A stretch of DNA of 64,000 nt, from the NCBI RefSeq assembly GCF_003633685.1, contig NZ_RBKT01000001.1, forward strand, positions 7,254,001 through 7,318,000, in the 5' to 3' direction. This stretch comes from Micromonospora pisi (GTDB lineage: Bacteria; Actinomycetota; Actinomycetes; Mycobacteriales; Micromonosporaceae). The first letter of the stretch is position 1, and every line of letters begins with the position of its first letter. This document shows positions 7,802-21,700 of the stretch, piece by piece. Both the position numbers and the translations under genes were made by a program. The notes under the pieces were generated by a model. The model saw nothing but the letters and a program-made list of their open reading frames with translations. It was not told where the DNA came from and searched no databases.

Positions 7802-9730
7802 ATGTTGCGTTCCGAACTGATCCGGCCGGTGCCCGAACTCATACGGGCGGGCGCCGATCGGCACGGTGACAAGATTGCTTTCCTCGACGCGCAGCGTGGC
7901 GTGACGTACCGCGAACTGGATCTGCGGACCGCCCGGTTGGGCGGGCACCTGAGTGGACTCGGGTTGGGCCGTGGCGACCGGGCGATGATCCTCCTGGACA
8001 ACCGCGTCGAGGTGGTGGAGAGCTATCTGGCCATCACCCGCGCCAGCGCGGTCGGGGTGCCGGTCAACCCGCACCTGTCCGCGACCGAGGTGGCACATGT
8101 ACGCGACGACAGCGGTGCCCGGCTGATCATCACCGATTCCGCCCACCTGAACCGGGTCGAGCCGCTGATGTCGGGACCGGACGGCCTGAAGGTGGTGCTG
8201 GTCGGGTCGGTCGAGGATGCGACGCGGGCCGGTTGCTCCCACTTCGAGGAACTGGCGACCACCGAGCCGGTCACGCCGACCAGGGACGACCTGGGATTGG
8301 ACGAGCCTGCCTGGATGCTCTACACCTCGGGCACCACGGGGCAGCCCAGAGGCGTGCTCTCGGCGCAACGCGCCGGACTGTGGTCGGTAGCGGCGTGTTA
8401 TGCCCCGATCCTCGGTCTGTCCGACAAGGATCGGCTGCTCTGGCCGATGCCACTCTTCCACAGCCTCGCGCACGTACTGTGCGTGCTCGGTGTGACAGCG
8501 GTCGGGGCGACCGCACGGATCTTGCCCGGCTTCGCGGCCGAAGAGGTGCTCGACGAGCTTCGCGACGGTTCGTGGACCGTGCTGGCGGGCGTTCCAACCA
8601 TGTACCGCGAGCTTGTCCGTGTTGCCGGTGGCCGGGTGGAGGCACCCGCGTTGCGGGTCTGCCTCTCCGGCGGGGCCGTCACACCCCCGGAGCTCTGGAG
8701 AACCGCGGAGGACGCGTTCGGCGTGCCGTTGATCGACAACTATGGCAGTACCGAGACCTCGGGCGCGATCGCTACCACCTGGCCGACGGGCACCCGGCTC
8801 TCGGGCTCGTGCGGCCTGCCGGTCCCGGGACTGGCGGTGCGTCTGGTCGACGCGCGGACCGGGCGCGACGTACCGGTCGGCGCCGAGGGGGAGGTGTGGG
8901 TCAGCGGTCCGAACGTGATGCTCGGCTATCACGAACAGCCGGACGCGACCGCCGAGGTGCTTACCGACGGCTGGTACCACACCGGTGACCTCGCCACCCG
9001 TGACGAGCTCGGCTACCTCACCATCCGGGGACGGACACGCGAACTGATCATCCGCGGTGCGGAGAACATCCACCCGGGGGAGATCGAGAACGTCCTGCGC
9101 GCGATCGAGGGCGTGGCCGACGCGGCCGTCCGTGGGGTGCCCGACGAGGCGCTCGGTGAGGTCCCCGTCGCGTTCCTGATCCCACGGGTACCGGGTGCGC
9201 TGGACGCCGACCGTGTCTTCGCCGAGTGCCGGCAGCGGCTCGCCTACTTCAAGGTGCCCGAGCGGCTTCACGAGGTGAGCGAGATCCCCCGCACCCCGTC
9301 GGGCAAGACCATCCGCTACCTGTTGGACGAACTGCCGGCCACGCTGTTGGCGTCCCGTACCGAGCAGTCCGAACCGCCGCGCCGGGAGCCCGACAGCTCC
9401 GTCGCGGCGACCGAGTTGCGACAGCGTGTGGGACAGATGAGCACGGTGGACGTGCGTGCGTTCATGGTCGATCTGGTGCTGACCGAGGTGGGCAACCTGG
9501 TCGGTCGCCCGGAGGTCACGGCCCGCCCGTCGGACCTCGCGTTCCAGGAGCTCGGATTCGACTCCCGCGCGGTGGTCGAGTTGCGCAACCGGTTGGTGGC
9601 CGCTACCGGCCTGGACCTGCCCGCCACCGTGGCGTTCAACCACCCGACGCCGCAGGCACTGGCCGAGCGACTGACCGATGAACTGTTCGGCCGACCACGG
9701 CCGACCAGGACGGCTCCGGCACCGCAGGCT
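7802..9730 (+). other. Loading module: acid:ACP ligase and carrier protein
   Basis: The AMP-forming ligase shows the core motifs: phosphate loop [11 protein letters not shown] (about residue 174), NYGSTETSG (from residue 313), [25 protein letters not shown] and the catalytic lysine K502 in PSGKT. The carrier protein serine is S588 (GFDSR). Such domains activate and load aryl acids directly; RifA and other ansamycin synthases load 3-amino-5-hydroxybenzoate. The identity of the acid here is inferred from this likeness and from the neighbouring dehydrogenase. Confidence 0.85.
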
Positions 9731-12700
9731 CCGGCCGACGAACCGATCGCGATCGTCGGAATGGCCTGCCGCCTGCCCGGGGGCATCCGATCGCCGGAGG
9801 ACCTGTGGCGGCTCGTGTCCGAAGGCGGCGAAGTGATCACCGCCTTCCCGACCGACCGGGGCTGGCCGTTGGAGAGCCTCTACGATCCCGACCCGGATCA
9901 GCCCGGCAAGTCGTACGTGCGCCAGGGCGGTTTCCTGGACGGTGCCGGCGACTTCGACGCCGACTTCTTCGGGATCTCGCCCCGGGAGGCGCTCGCGACC
10001 GACCCACAGCAACGGCTGCTGCTGGAGGCGTCCTGGGAGGCGTTCGAGCAGGCCGGAATCGACCCGGAGCTGGTCCGGGGCGACCGGGTCGGCGTGTTCG
10101 CCGGAGTGATGTTCCACGACTACGCGTTCCGGCCGGACGAGGTGCCCGATGACGTACAGGGCTACCTCAGCGTCGGTAGCGCGGCGAGTGTGGCGTCCGG
10201 CCGGGTGGCGTACACCCTTGGGCTGACCGGGCCGGCAGTGACCGTCGACACCGCCTGCTCGTCTTCACTGGTTGCGTTGCACCTGGCGGGCCAGGCGCTG
10301 CGGCAGGGCGAATGCAGCCTCGCCCTGGCCGGCGGAGTGAGTGTGATGGCCACGCCGGACGCGTTCATCGCCTCCAGCCGGCAGCGGGCGTTGGCTCCCG
10401 ACGGCCGGTGCAAGGCGTTCGGTGCGGAGGCGGACGGGACCGTCTTCGCCGAGGGCGTGGGCATGCTCCTGCTGGAGCGGCTCTCCGATGCGCGCCGCAA
10501 CGGGCACCAGGTGCTCGCGCTGGTGCGTGGCTCGGCAGTGAATCAGGACGGCGCCAGTAACGGCCTGACCGCCCCGAGCGGAGCCGCCCAGCAGGCAGTG
10601 ATCCGGCAGGCACTGAGCAACGCCGGGCTGTCCTCAGCCCAGGTCGACGCCGTGGAGGCGCACGGTACGGGCACCCGGCTGGGCGACCCGATCGAAGCCG
10701 AGGCGCTGCTCGCGACGTACGGACAGGACCGCTCGGCCGACGTACCGCTGTGGCTCGGGTCGGTCAAGTCGAACATCGGGCACACGCAGGCCGCAGCCGG
10801 CGTCACCGGCGTCATCAAGATGGTGCTCGCCATGCGGTACGGCGTCCTGCCGCGCACGCTGCACGTCGACCGTCCGACGCCGCACGTCAACTGGTCCACC
10901 GGCGCGGTGTCGCTGCTCGCCGGGAGCGAGCGGTGGCCACAGCTCGGTCGACCCAGCCGGGCGGGCGTGTCTTCCTTCGGCGTGAGCGGCACGAACGCCC
11001 ACGTCATCCTCGAGGGTGTACCCGCGCCGCCCGACCGGGTCCGGCCCGACGGCGTCGGCTCGGCACCGGGTCCCTGGCTGCTGTCCGGTAGGGGCGAGCA
11101 GGGACTCCGGGCACAGGCCAGACGGCTGCGGGACCACGTCGAGGCGTACCCCGATCTGAATCTCACTGACGTCGGGTTCTCGCTGGCGACCCGGCGGGCC
11201 AGGTTGTCGCACCGGGCGGCGGTGCTCGGCGGTGACCGGAACTCGATCCTGGCGGGCCTCGCGGGGATAGGCAGCGGCGAGGCTCGTCCCGACGTCGTGG
11301 AGGGCACCCCGGTCGTCCACGGCGACCGGGTGGTGTTCGTCTTTCCCGGGCAGGGATCGCAATGGGTCGGAATGGCTCGGGACCTGCTTCACTCGTCGCC
11401 GGTGTTCGCCGAGTCGGTACGCGCCTGCGGGCTGGCGCTGGCCGAGTTCGTCGACTGGTCCGTGGAGGATGTGCTTCGCGGGCTCCCAGGAGCACCGTCG
11501 ATGTCCCGGCTGGACGTGGTACAGCCAGCGCTGTTCACCGTGATGGTGTCCCTGGCCGCCGTGTGGCGCTCGTACGGCGTCCAACCGGCGGCGGTGGTCG
11601 GACATTCACAGGGCGAGATCGCCGCCGCGTACGTAGCGGGTGCCTTGTCCTTGGGCGACGCCGCCCGGGTAGTCACGATGCGTAGTCGGGCGTGGTTGCG
11701 GCTCGCCGGTCAGGGCGCGATGATCTCCGTGTTGGCGCCGGCCGCCGAGGTGGCCGAGCGGCTCGTGCCCTGGGGCGACCGGCTGGCGGTGGCCGTGGTC
11801 AACGGGCCCGCCTCGGTGGCGGTGTCCGGTGACGTCCCGGCGTTGACGGAGTTGCTGGCCACGCTGGACGCGGCCGGTGTCCGGGCCCGGTGGGTGCCCG
11901 GCGCGGACGGCGCCGGACACTCGGCGCAGGTCGAGGTGTTGCGGGAAGAGCTGCGGGAGGTGCTGTCCCCGGTCGCGCCGCGCGCATCGAGCATCCCGTT
12001 CTATTCCACGGTTGACGGGGCGCCACTGGAGACGTCTGCGCTCGACGGCGAGTACTGGTACCGCAACATGCGGGAGACGGTTCGATTCGAGCAGGCTGTC
12101 CGGAGCCTGGCCACCGACCTGTTCGGCACGTTCATCGAGGTCAGCCCACACCCGGTGCTCACCACGGCGGTGCAGGCGACGGTCGAGGAACTCAACGGCG
12201 CTCCGGACACTGTCGCCACCGTGGGCACCCTCCGCCGCGACGACGGTGGTCTCGACCGGCTGCTGGCATCGGTGGCCGAGGCGCATGTGCGTGGGGCTTC
12301 CGTCGACTGGCACGCGGTGTACGCCGACCGGCTCGCGCGTGGCACGGACCTGCCGACGTACGCCTTCCAGCGGCGGCGTTTCTGGCTGCCCAGCGGCGGC
12401 GGACCCGCCGACGCCGCCAGTCTCGGCCTTGACCGTAGCGACCACCCGTTGTTCGCCGCGTCGCTGGAGCTGGCTGAGGAAGGCGGGCTGGTCCTCACCG
12501 GTCGACTGTCACGTAGGGAACAGCCATGGCTCGGTGACCACGTGGTGATGGGCACGGTGTTGATGCCCGGCGCCGTGTTCGTGGAGCTGGCGATCCGGGC
12601 TGGCGACCATCTCGGGTGCGACCGCCTCGACGAGCTCACCATCGAGAACCCGCTCGTGCTGGACGAAGAGGGGGCGGTACAGGCTCAGGTCGTCGTAGGA

Positions 12701-15700
12701 CCGGCGGACAGCGAAGGACGCCGTGCCGTCACGATTCATTCCCGACCCGAGGGGCCGACGAATCCCGGACGGTGGGTACGGCACGCCAGTGGATCGTTGA
12801 GTGAGACGGGGCAGCCGGCGCCTGCGCCGCTGTCGCAATGGCCGCCGGTGGGGGCGATTCCGGTGCCGGTGGAGGACTTCTATCCACGCCTCGCCGCCGT
12901 CGGTGTCGCGTACGGCCCGGTGTTCCAGGGGCTGCGAGCGGCCTGGCGGCGGGACGCCGAGATCTTCGCCGAGGTCGCGCTCCCATCCGACCACCAGGAC
13001 GAGGCGGCCGAGTACGGCCTGCATCCCGCGCTCCTCGACGCCGCGTTGCAACCGACGGAACTCGACCCGACCGGCCGGGACGCGGAGAACGGGCGGCTCG
13101 CCTTCTCCTGGGCCGGAACGACCCTGCACACGGCCGGGGCGTCCGCGCTGCGGGTACGGCTCACCCCCGTGTCCCCGGACGTGATCTCGTTGATGGCGAC
13201 CGACGAGTGGGGCAGCCCCGTCCTGTCGGTCGAGGCCCTGACACTGCGGCCCGCCTCCGCCGAACACCTGCGCGCCGCCGGCGGCGAATCGGACGGTGCC
13301 CTGTTCCGTCAGGACTGGGTGGCGGCGCCCGCCGGTCCACTCTCCCCGACCATGACGCCCACCTGGGCCGTCCTGGCCGGCGCGGAGGCCGTCGTCGGCA
13401 CGACGTCAGCGGCCGGCTATCCCGATCTGGCGGCCCTGACCTCGGCGCTGGAGACGGGCGCGGCAGTGCCCGACCTGGTTGTCGCGGCACCAACCCTGCC
13501 CGGACCAACGGGCGACCTGCCCACGGCGGTACGCGCCAACCTCCTCGCGGTACTCGAACTCCTCCGCGCCTGGCTCGCCCAGGACCGGCTCGCCCACGCC
13601 CGGTTGGTGCTGGTGACCAGGGGCGCCGTCGCTGTTGGTCCTGAGGAGATCCCGGATCCGGTGGGTGCCGCCGTGTGGGGCCTGGTGCGATCGGCGCAGT
13701 CCGAGCATCCGGACCGGATCCTCCTGGTGGACGTCGACGAATCGGTGTCCGGCGCGATCCCGGACCTCGCCGATCGGCACGAACCGCAGCTCGCGGTCCG
13801 TGCCGGCGACGTGCTGGCGCCCCGGCTGACGCGGTTGCCCCGGGCGGGTGACGGGCCGTCGTCGGTGTGGGACCACCGTGGCACCGTTCTGGTAACCGGC
13901 GGCACGGGGGGACTTGGCCGACTCGTGGCCCGTCACCTGGTCACCCGCTGGAACGTACGGCGGTTGCTGCTGGTGAGCCGGAGCGGACCGGCCGCGCCGG
14001 GCGCCGAGACGCTGGTGGCCGAACTCGTCGCGCTGGGCGCGGCGGCGGTCGTCGTCGCGGGCGATGTGGCCGATCGGGAATCCCTGGCCGAGGTGCTGGC
14101 GTCCGTGCCGCCCGAGCATCCCCTGGTCGCCGTCGTGCACGCGGCCGGGGTCGTGGCGGACGGCGTTGTCGAGAAGCTGACGCCGGAACAGCTCGACCGG
14201 GTGCTGGCACCGAAGGTCGCGGGCGCGATCAACCTGTACGAACTGACCAAGCACCTGGACCTACGCGCCTTCGTACTGTTCTCGTCCGCGGCGGCGGTCC
14301 TCGGCGCGGGCGGACAGGGTGGGTACGCGGCGGGCAACGCCGTCCTGGACGCGCTCGCCCATCGGTGGCGGGTCGCCGGGACACCGGCCCACGCGCTCGG
14401 CTGGGGTATGTGGGCCGAGAGCGCGGGCATGGCCGGCCGGCTGGCCGAGCACGACCTGCGGCGCCTGGAGCGGCTCGGCACCGCCGCGCTCACCGCCGAA
14501 CAGGCCCTCACCCTGTTCGACCTCGCCGTCGGCGGTGCCGAGGCGGTGGTCCTCCCGTTGCGGTTGCAGGCCACGGCACTGGCCACCCAGTCCCAGGAGG
14601 GGACCCTGCCGGCGGTGCTGCGAGGACTGGTCCCCGCCGCGGTACGCCCAACCGTGCGGTCGAGAACCGACGGGCGGCGCGACCCGGTCGTCGACCGTTT
14701 CGCCGGCGTGTCCGGACCCGAGCGGGAACGGTTGCTGGAGGACCTTGTCCGCCGGAACGCCGCCGCCGTGCTGGGCCACACCTCGGTGGACTCCGTCGCG
14801 TCCGACCGTGCCTTCAAGGATCTCGGCTTCGACTCACTGACCGCCGTGGAGCTGCGCAACAGACTCCGTACCGCGACCGGGCTGCGGCTGCCGGCAACCC
14901 TGGTCTTCGACTACCCGACCACCGACCAGCTCGCGGCCAAGCTGAACGTACTGCTGGGCGGAGCGGCTCCGGCGGACGTCGGGGAAGCCCCCACCCCGCC
15001 CGCTGTGGCCGACGACCCGATCGCGATCGTCAGTGTCGCCTGCCGCTTCCCGGGCGCGAACTCGCCGGACGACCTGTGGCGTCTCCTCGTCGAAGGCGGT
15101 GACGCGATCACCGATCTGCCAGATGATCGCGGGTGGGACACAGCGAGTCTGTTCGACGACGACCCGGACGCGCCGGGCAAGAGCTATGTGCGTTCCGGTG
15201 GTTTTCTCACCGGCGTCGCCGACTTCGACGCGGAGTTTTTCGGGATCTCGCCCCGCGAGGCGGTGGCGATGGATCCGCAACAACGCCTGCTGCTGGAGCT
15301 GGCGTGGGAGGTGGTGGAGCGGGCCGGAATCGACCCGTTGTCGTTGCGGGGCAGCCAGACCGGGGTGTTCGCGGGGACCAGCGGCCAGGACTACACACCC
15401 CGCGCCGACCAGGCGCCCGAGGAGGTCGAGGGCTACCTGGCGACCAGCGGCATCAGCAGCGTCCTGTCCGGCCGGGTGTCGTACGTGCTGGGGCTCGAGG
15501 GTCCGGCCGTGACGGTCGACACCGCCTGTTCGTCGTCGTTGGTGGCGCTGCACCTCGCCGCGCAGGCACTACGTCAGGGCGAGTGTGACCTTGCTCTGGC
15601 CGGCGGTGTGACCGTCATGGGATCCCCTGCGGCCCTGGTCACGTTCAGCCGGCAGCGTGGACTCGCGTCGGATGGGCGGTGCAAGCCGTTCGCCGAGGCC

Positions 15701-18700
15701 GCCGACGGCTTCGGCGTCTCGGAGGGCGTGGGGGTGATCCTGCTGGAGCGCCTCTCCGACGCGGTACGCCACGGTCGCCGGATCCTGGCGGTGGTACGTG
15801 GGTCCGCGGTCAACCAGGACGGCGCGTCGAACGGGTTGACCGCCCCGAACGGCCCTTCGCAGCAGCGGGTGATCACCCGCGCGTTGGCGAGTGCCGGAGT
15901 GTCGGCCGCCGACGTGGACGTGGTGGAGGCGCACGGCACGGGCACGACCCTGGGCGACCCGATCGAGGCGCAGGCGCTGCTGGCGACGTACGGGCAGGGC
16001 CGACCGGCGGACCGGCCACTGCTGTTGGGGTCGGTGAAGTCGAACATCGGCCACACCCAGGCGGCGGCTGGCGCGGCCGGTCTGCTCAAGACGGTGCTGG
16101 CGATGCAGCGCGCGACGGTTCCCCGGACCCTGCACGTGGACTCGCCCACCTCACGGGTGGACTGGTCCTCCGGCGCGGTTGAACTGGTCACGTCGGCCCG
16201 TGCCTGGCCGGACACCGACCGGCCCCGTCGGGCCGGGGTGTCGTCCTTCGGTATCAGTGGCACCAACGTGCACGTCATTCTCGAACAGGCCCCGCCCGCC
16301 GTGGCCGACATGCCGGCCCAGACCGGACGCGAACCGCTGATCTTCCCCATCTCCGCGAAGTCCGAGCAGGCGCTGCGGGCGCAGGCGGAGCGGCTGCGGT
16401 CCGTGGTGGAAGGGCAAGCCGAGCCACGGCTCGCGGACATCGCCCGGTCGCTCGCCACGACCCGGTCGGCGTTCGGGCAACGGGCGGCGGTCGTCGCCCG
16501 GGACCGGGACGACCTGCTGTCCCGGCTGTCCGCGCTCGCAGCGGGCGCGGATGCCGCCGGCCTGGTGCGGGGCGTCGCCAAACCGGCGGCGAGCCGGGTC
16601 GTGTTCGTCTTTCCCGGGCAGGGGGCGCAGTGGATCGGCATGGGTCGGGAACTGCTCGACTCGTCTCCCGCCTTCGCCGACTCGATCCGCAGCTGCGCCA
16701 CGGCGCTTTCCGAGTTCGTCGGCTGGGACCTGATGGCGGTGCTGCGCGGAAGCCCCGACGCACCGTCGACCGACCGGGTCGACGTGGTGCAGCCGTTGTC
16801 GTTCGCGGTGATGGTGTCGCTGGCCGCGCTCTGGGAGTCGCACGGTGTATGGCCGTCCGCCGTGGTGGGTCACTCCCAGGGCGAGATCGCGGCGGCGTAC
16901 GTGGCCGGGGTGTTGTCGCTGCGCGACGCCTGCCGGGTGGTGGCGTTGCGCAGCCAGGCACTGTCGGCGCTGGCCGGACGCGGCGGCATGGTGTCGATCG
17001 CGCTCGCCGAGGAGATGGTGCACGACCTGATCGAGAGGTGGCACGGAGCTGTCGCCGTGGCGGCGGTCAACGGTCCGACGTCGGTCGTGGTGTCCGGTCA
17101 CGCTGACGCGTTGGACGAACTGGTCGGCTGGTGCGCCGGCGAGGGCGTCCGCGCCCGGAGGATCGCGGTGAACTACGCCTCCCACTCCGCCGCCGTGGAG
17201 GAGATCCGGGACGAGGTGCTCGAGCTGATCGGCCCGATCGAGCCGCTCCCCGCACGGGTGCCGCTGATCTCCACCGTCGACGGTGAGTGGATCGACGGCA
17301 CCGGAATGGACACCGAGTACTGGTATCGGAACCTGCGCCAGACCGTACGTTTCGGCCGTGCCGTCGACGTTCTGCTGGCCGCGGGGCATGAGGTCTTCGT
17401 CGAGGTGAGCCCGCATCCGGTGCTCGGTGTCGCGGTGCAGGAGGCCGCCGAGCTGGCTGGTGTCGTCGCGACGAGCCTGGGCACCCTGCGACGCGACGAG
17501 GGAACCCGGTTCACCACCTCGCTGGCCGAGGCGTGGGCCGCGGGCGTGCGCGTCGACTGGGCCGGGGTCTTCCCGGCCGGCGGGTGGGTGGAGCTGCCCA
17601 CCTACGCGTTCCAGCGGAGACGGTACTGGTTGGGGGCCGGGCCGGCCAGGTCGGACGCGGCCAGCCTGGGACTCGCAGCGGCCGGTCATCCGATGCTCGG
17701 TGCGGCCGTCCGTCCGGCCGGCGGCTCAGGTCTCCTGCTGACCGCGCGCCTGTCGCGGCAAGCGCACCCCTGGCTGGCCGACCACGCGGTACGAGGCCGG
17801 GTCATCCTGCCGGGCACGGCCTTCGTCGAGCTCGCGATCCACGCCGGGGACATGGTCGGTTGCGGTCGCCTGGAGGAGTTGACGCTCGTCAGACCCCTGC
17901 CGGTGCCGGCGCTGGGCGCTACCCAGCTCCAGCTTTCGGTCGGCGCGCCGGACGAGTCGGGCCGGCGAGCACTGGAGGTGTACGGACAACCCGCGGACAC
18001 CGGCCCGGACGAGCCGTGGACCGCGTACGCCGCAGGCGTTCTGAGTCCGGACACCGGTCATGCCGCCGTCGATCCGGACCTGACGCAATGGCCGCCCGGT
18101 GACGCGTTGGAGCTCTCCGTGGATGGTTTCTACCAGCGGCTGGCGTCGACCGGCCTCGAGTACGGTCCCGTGTTCAGGGGGCTGGAAGCGGTCTGGCAGC
18201 GCGGCGACGAGATCTTCGCCGAGGTACGGCTACCGGCCGGCCTGGACGGCGAGGCGGCCCGCTTCGGCCTGCATCCGGCGCTGCTCGACACGGCGTTGCA
18301 AGCCTCGCGGTTCCTTGGGACCGACGAGGACGAGCAACGGCTCGCATTCCTGTGGAGCGGTATATCGCTGCACCGCGTCGGCGCGTCGCAACTACGGATC
18401 CGGCTGGCCCGGCTCGGTCCCGGCGAGTTCTCGCTCACCGCGGCCGACGCGACCGGGCAGCCGGTCGCCACGGTGGCGTCACTCGTCACCCGACCGCTCG
18501 TAGCGGACCCGGACGGCGACCCACCGGTCATTCCGCGTGATTCGTTGTTCCGGGTGGAATGGCACCCCGTCCCGCCCGTGGCGCACCACGTCGGGGATCT
18601 GGTCGAACTGCCCGACGGCGGAGTCACAGCGCTCAGCAGCGCTCTCGGGGAGAACGGTCCGTGGCCCGCGACGGTTGTCATGAAATCCACGGCGCGGCCG

Positions 18701-21700
18701 GGGCACGACCTGGCCGTGGAGGTGCGCGAGACCACGCGAAACGCGGTGACACTGCTGCGGGACTGGCTCGCCGAGGAACGGCTGGCCCGGTCGCGACTGG
18801 TGTTCCTGACTCATGGGGCGGTCGCCGCGCGACCCGGTGACGATGTGTCGGACCTCGCCGGCGCGGCGCTGCACGGCTTGGTGCGTACCGCCCAGTCGGA
18901 ACATCCCGGTCAGTTCTTCCTCGTAGACGTGGACGATCCGGCCGAAGCGGACCTTGCGCAGGTGCTGGCGGTCGCGGTGGGCTCGGCCGAGCCGCAGCTC
19001 GCCGTACGCGAGGGACGGGTGCTGGCCGCGCGGCTGGCCAAGGTTGCCTCACCGTCGCGAGAGACAGGACCGTTGTTCGGACCATCGGACGTGGTACTGG
19101 TGACGGGTGCCACCGGCGGACTCGGCCGTCTGGTCGCGCGGCATCTGGCGGTCGAGCACGGAATTCGTGACCTGGTACTGGTCAGCCGCAGTGGCCGGGA
19201 AGCCGAGGGCGCCCAGGAACTGGAGACCGAACTCACCGCGCTCGGGGTCAACGTGCACCTTCGGGCGTGTGACGTGACCGACCGGAACGCACTGGCCGCC
19301 CTCTTCGCCCAGCACCGGATATCGGCCGTGGTGCACGCCGCCGGCCTGCTCGACGACGGCGTGCTCGAGAACCTGACCGCGGACCAGGTCGACCGTGTCC
19401 TGCTCCCGAAGGTGGACGCGGCGCTGCACCTACACGAGCTGACCAGAGAGCTGGACATCTCCGCCTTCGTCCTCTTCTCCGCCGCCGCCACCACCTTCGG
19501 CAACGCGGGTCAGGCCGCCTATTCCGCCGCCAACGGATTCCTGGACGCGTTTGCCCAGCACCGCCGCGCACAGGGGATGCCGGCCGTCTCCCTGGCCTGG
19601 GGCCTGTGGGCGGAGGAACACGGCATGGGGGCGCGCCTGGCCGAAGCGGACATTCGTCGGGTTGTCGAGAAGGGCACCGCTGCGATCCCGATCGCCGACG
19701 GTCTGGCCCTGTTCGACGCGGCGTGCGGACTCGGCGAGGCGGCCCTGGTGCCGGTACGGCTGAATCTGGAGCACCTGCGTGCCAAGGCCCGTACCGAGCC
19801 GGTGCCGGCACTGCTCCGGCACCTCGTACCGGCCACGACAAGGGCGGCCGCCCGGTCGGCCAGCGAGGAGTCGGGACTCGCCGCACGGCTCGCCCGGATG
19901 GCACCGGACGAGCGGGACCGCGTACTGCGGGACCTGGTACGAGCGAGCGTCGCGGCAGTGCTCGGCCACTCCTCCGCCGAGGAGGTGCGACCGGATCGCG
20001 TGTTCAAGGATTTGGGATTCGACTCGTTGACGGCGGTCGAGCTGCGAAACCGGCTCAACGCCGCGACCGGACTCCGGCTACCGGCGACGCTGGTGTTCGA
20101 CCATCCGACGGCGGCGTCTGTCGCCGACTACCTGCGGGAGCGCCTGACGGAAGGGACGGCCGACGCGCCCGCTGCGGCGGCACCCGTTCCGGCGGATGCC
20201 GGCGACCCGGTGGCCATCGTCGCGATGGCCTGCCGGTTCCCCGGCGGGGTCAGCAGTCCCGAAGAGCTGTGGCAGTTGCTTGTCGACGGTTCGGACGCGG
20301 TCACGACGCTGCCGACCGACCGGGGTTGGGACATCGACCGGATCTTCGACCCGGAGATGTCCCGCCCAGGTACGACCTACACGCAGTTCGGCGGTTTCCT
20401 CGACTCTGTGGCCGACTTCGACCCGGGCTTCTTCGGTATCTCTCCCCGCGAGGCACTGGCGATGGATCCGCAGCAGCGGTTGCTGCTGGAGACGTCGTGG
20501 GAAGCGGTCGAGCGCGCCGGCATCGACCCGTTGACGCTCAAGGGAAGCCAGACCGGGGTCTTCGTCGGGTCGGTGTACCAGGACTACGTGCGGCGGGTGC
20601 GTGAGGCGCCCTCGGGGCTCGAACCGTACCTGGGCAATGGCAGCGCCGCGAGCATCGCGTCCGGCCGGATCGCCTACGCCCTCGGGCTCGAGGGTCCCGC
20701 CGTCACCGTCGACACGGCGTGTTCGTCGTCGCTGGTCGCGTTGCACCTCGCGGTGGAGGCGGTGCGGCGGGGCGAGTGCGATCTTGCCTTGGCCGGTGGT
20801 GTGACCGTCATGTCCACCCCCGAGGCGTTCATCGAGTTCAGCCGGCAGCGTGGCCTGGCGGCCGATGGGCGGTGCAAGGCGTTCTCCGAAGCGGCGGACG
20901 GGGCCGGCTTCGCCGAGGGTGTGGGTGTGCTTTTGGTGGAGCGTTTGTCGGATGCGGTGCGGGGTGGTCGTCGGGTGTTGGCGGTGGTGCGGGGTTCGGC
21001 GGTGAATCAGGATGGTGCGTCGAATGGTTTGACGGCGCCTAATGGTCCGTCGCAGCAGCGGGTGATTCGGCGGGCGTTGTTGTCGGCGGGTTTGTCGGTG
21101 TCGGATGTGGATGTGGTGGAGGCGCATGGTACGGGGACTCGGTTGGGGGATCCGATTGAGGCTCAGGCGTTGTTGGCGACGTATGGGCGGGGTCGTGTTG
21201 GTGGTCCGTTGTTGTTGGGTTCGGTGAAGTCGAATATTGGTCATACGCAGGCGGCTGCTGGTGTGGCTGGTGTGATGAAGATGGTGTTGGCGTTGGGGCG
21301 TGGGGTGGTGCCTTCGACGTTGCATGTGGATGTTCCGACGCCGGAGGTGGATTGGTCGTCGGGTGGGGTGGAGTTGGTTCGTGAGTTGTGTGATTGGCCG
21401 GTGGTGGGCCGGCCGCGTCGGGCGGGGGTGTCGTCGTTCGGTATCAGCGGCACGAACGCGCACGTCATTCTCGAACAGGCACCCGAAACGGCGGAGGCCG
21501 ATTCCGGCGGCGGCGCGGACGGACCCTTCCTGCTGCCGCTGGCCGCTGTTTCGGGCAGTGGGCTCCGGGCCCAGGCCGCCACGCTCAATGAGTTCCTGAC
21601 GCACCGACCCGAACTGGCACTGGGAGACGTCGGGTGGTCTCTCGCGTCCACCCGCGCCGCCCTTGGCTACCGCTCCTTCGTCGCAGGCACGGACCGCGCC

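Noticed and set aside
7688-10117. 809-codon antisense ORF opposite the loading module
   Set aside because: Low-complexity translation typical of a shadow frame in high-GC DNA; the + strand shows a complete ligase and KS.
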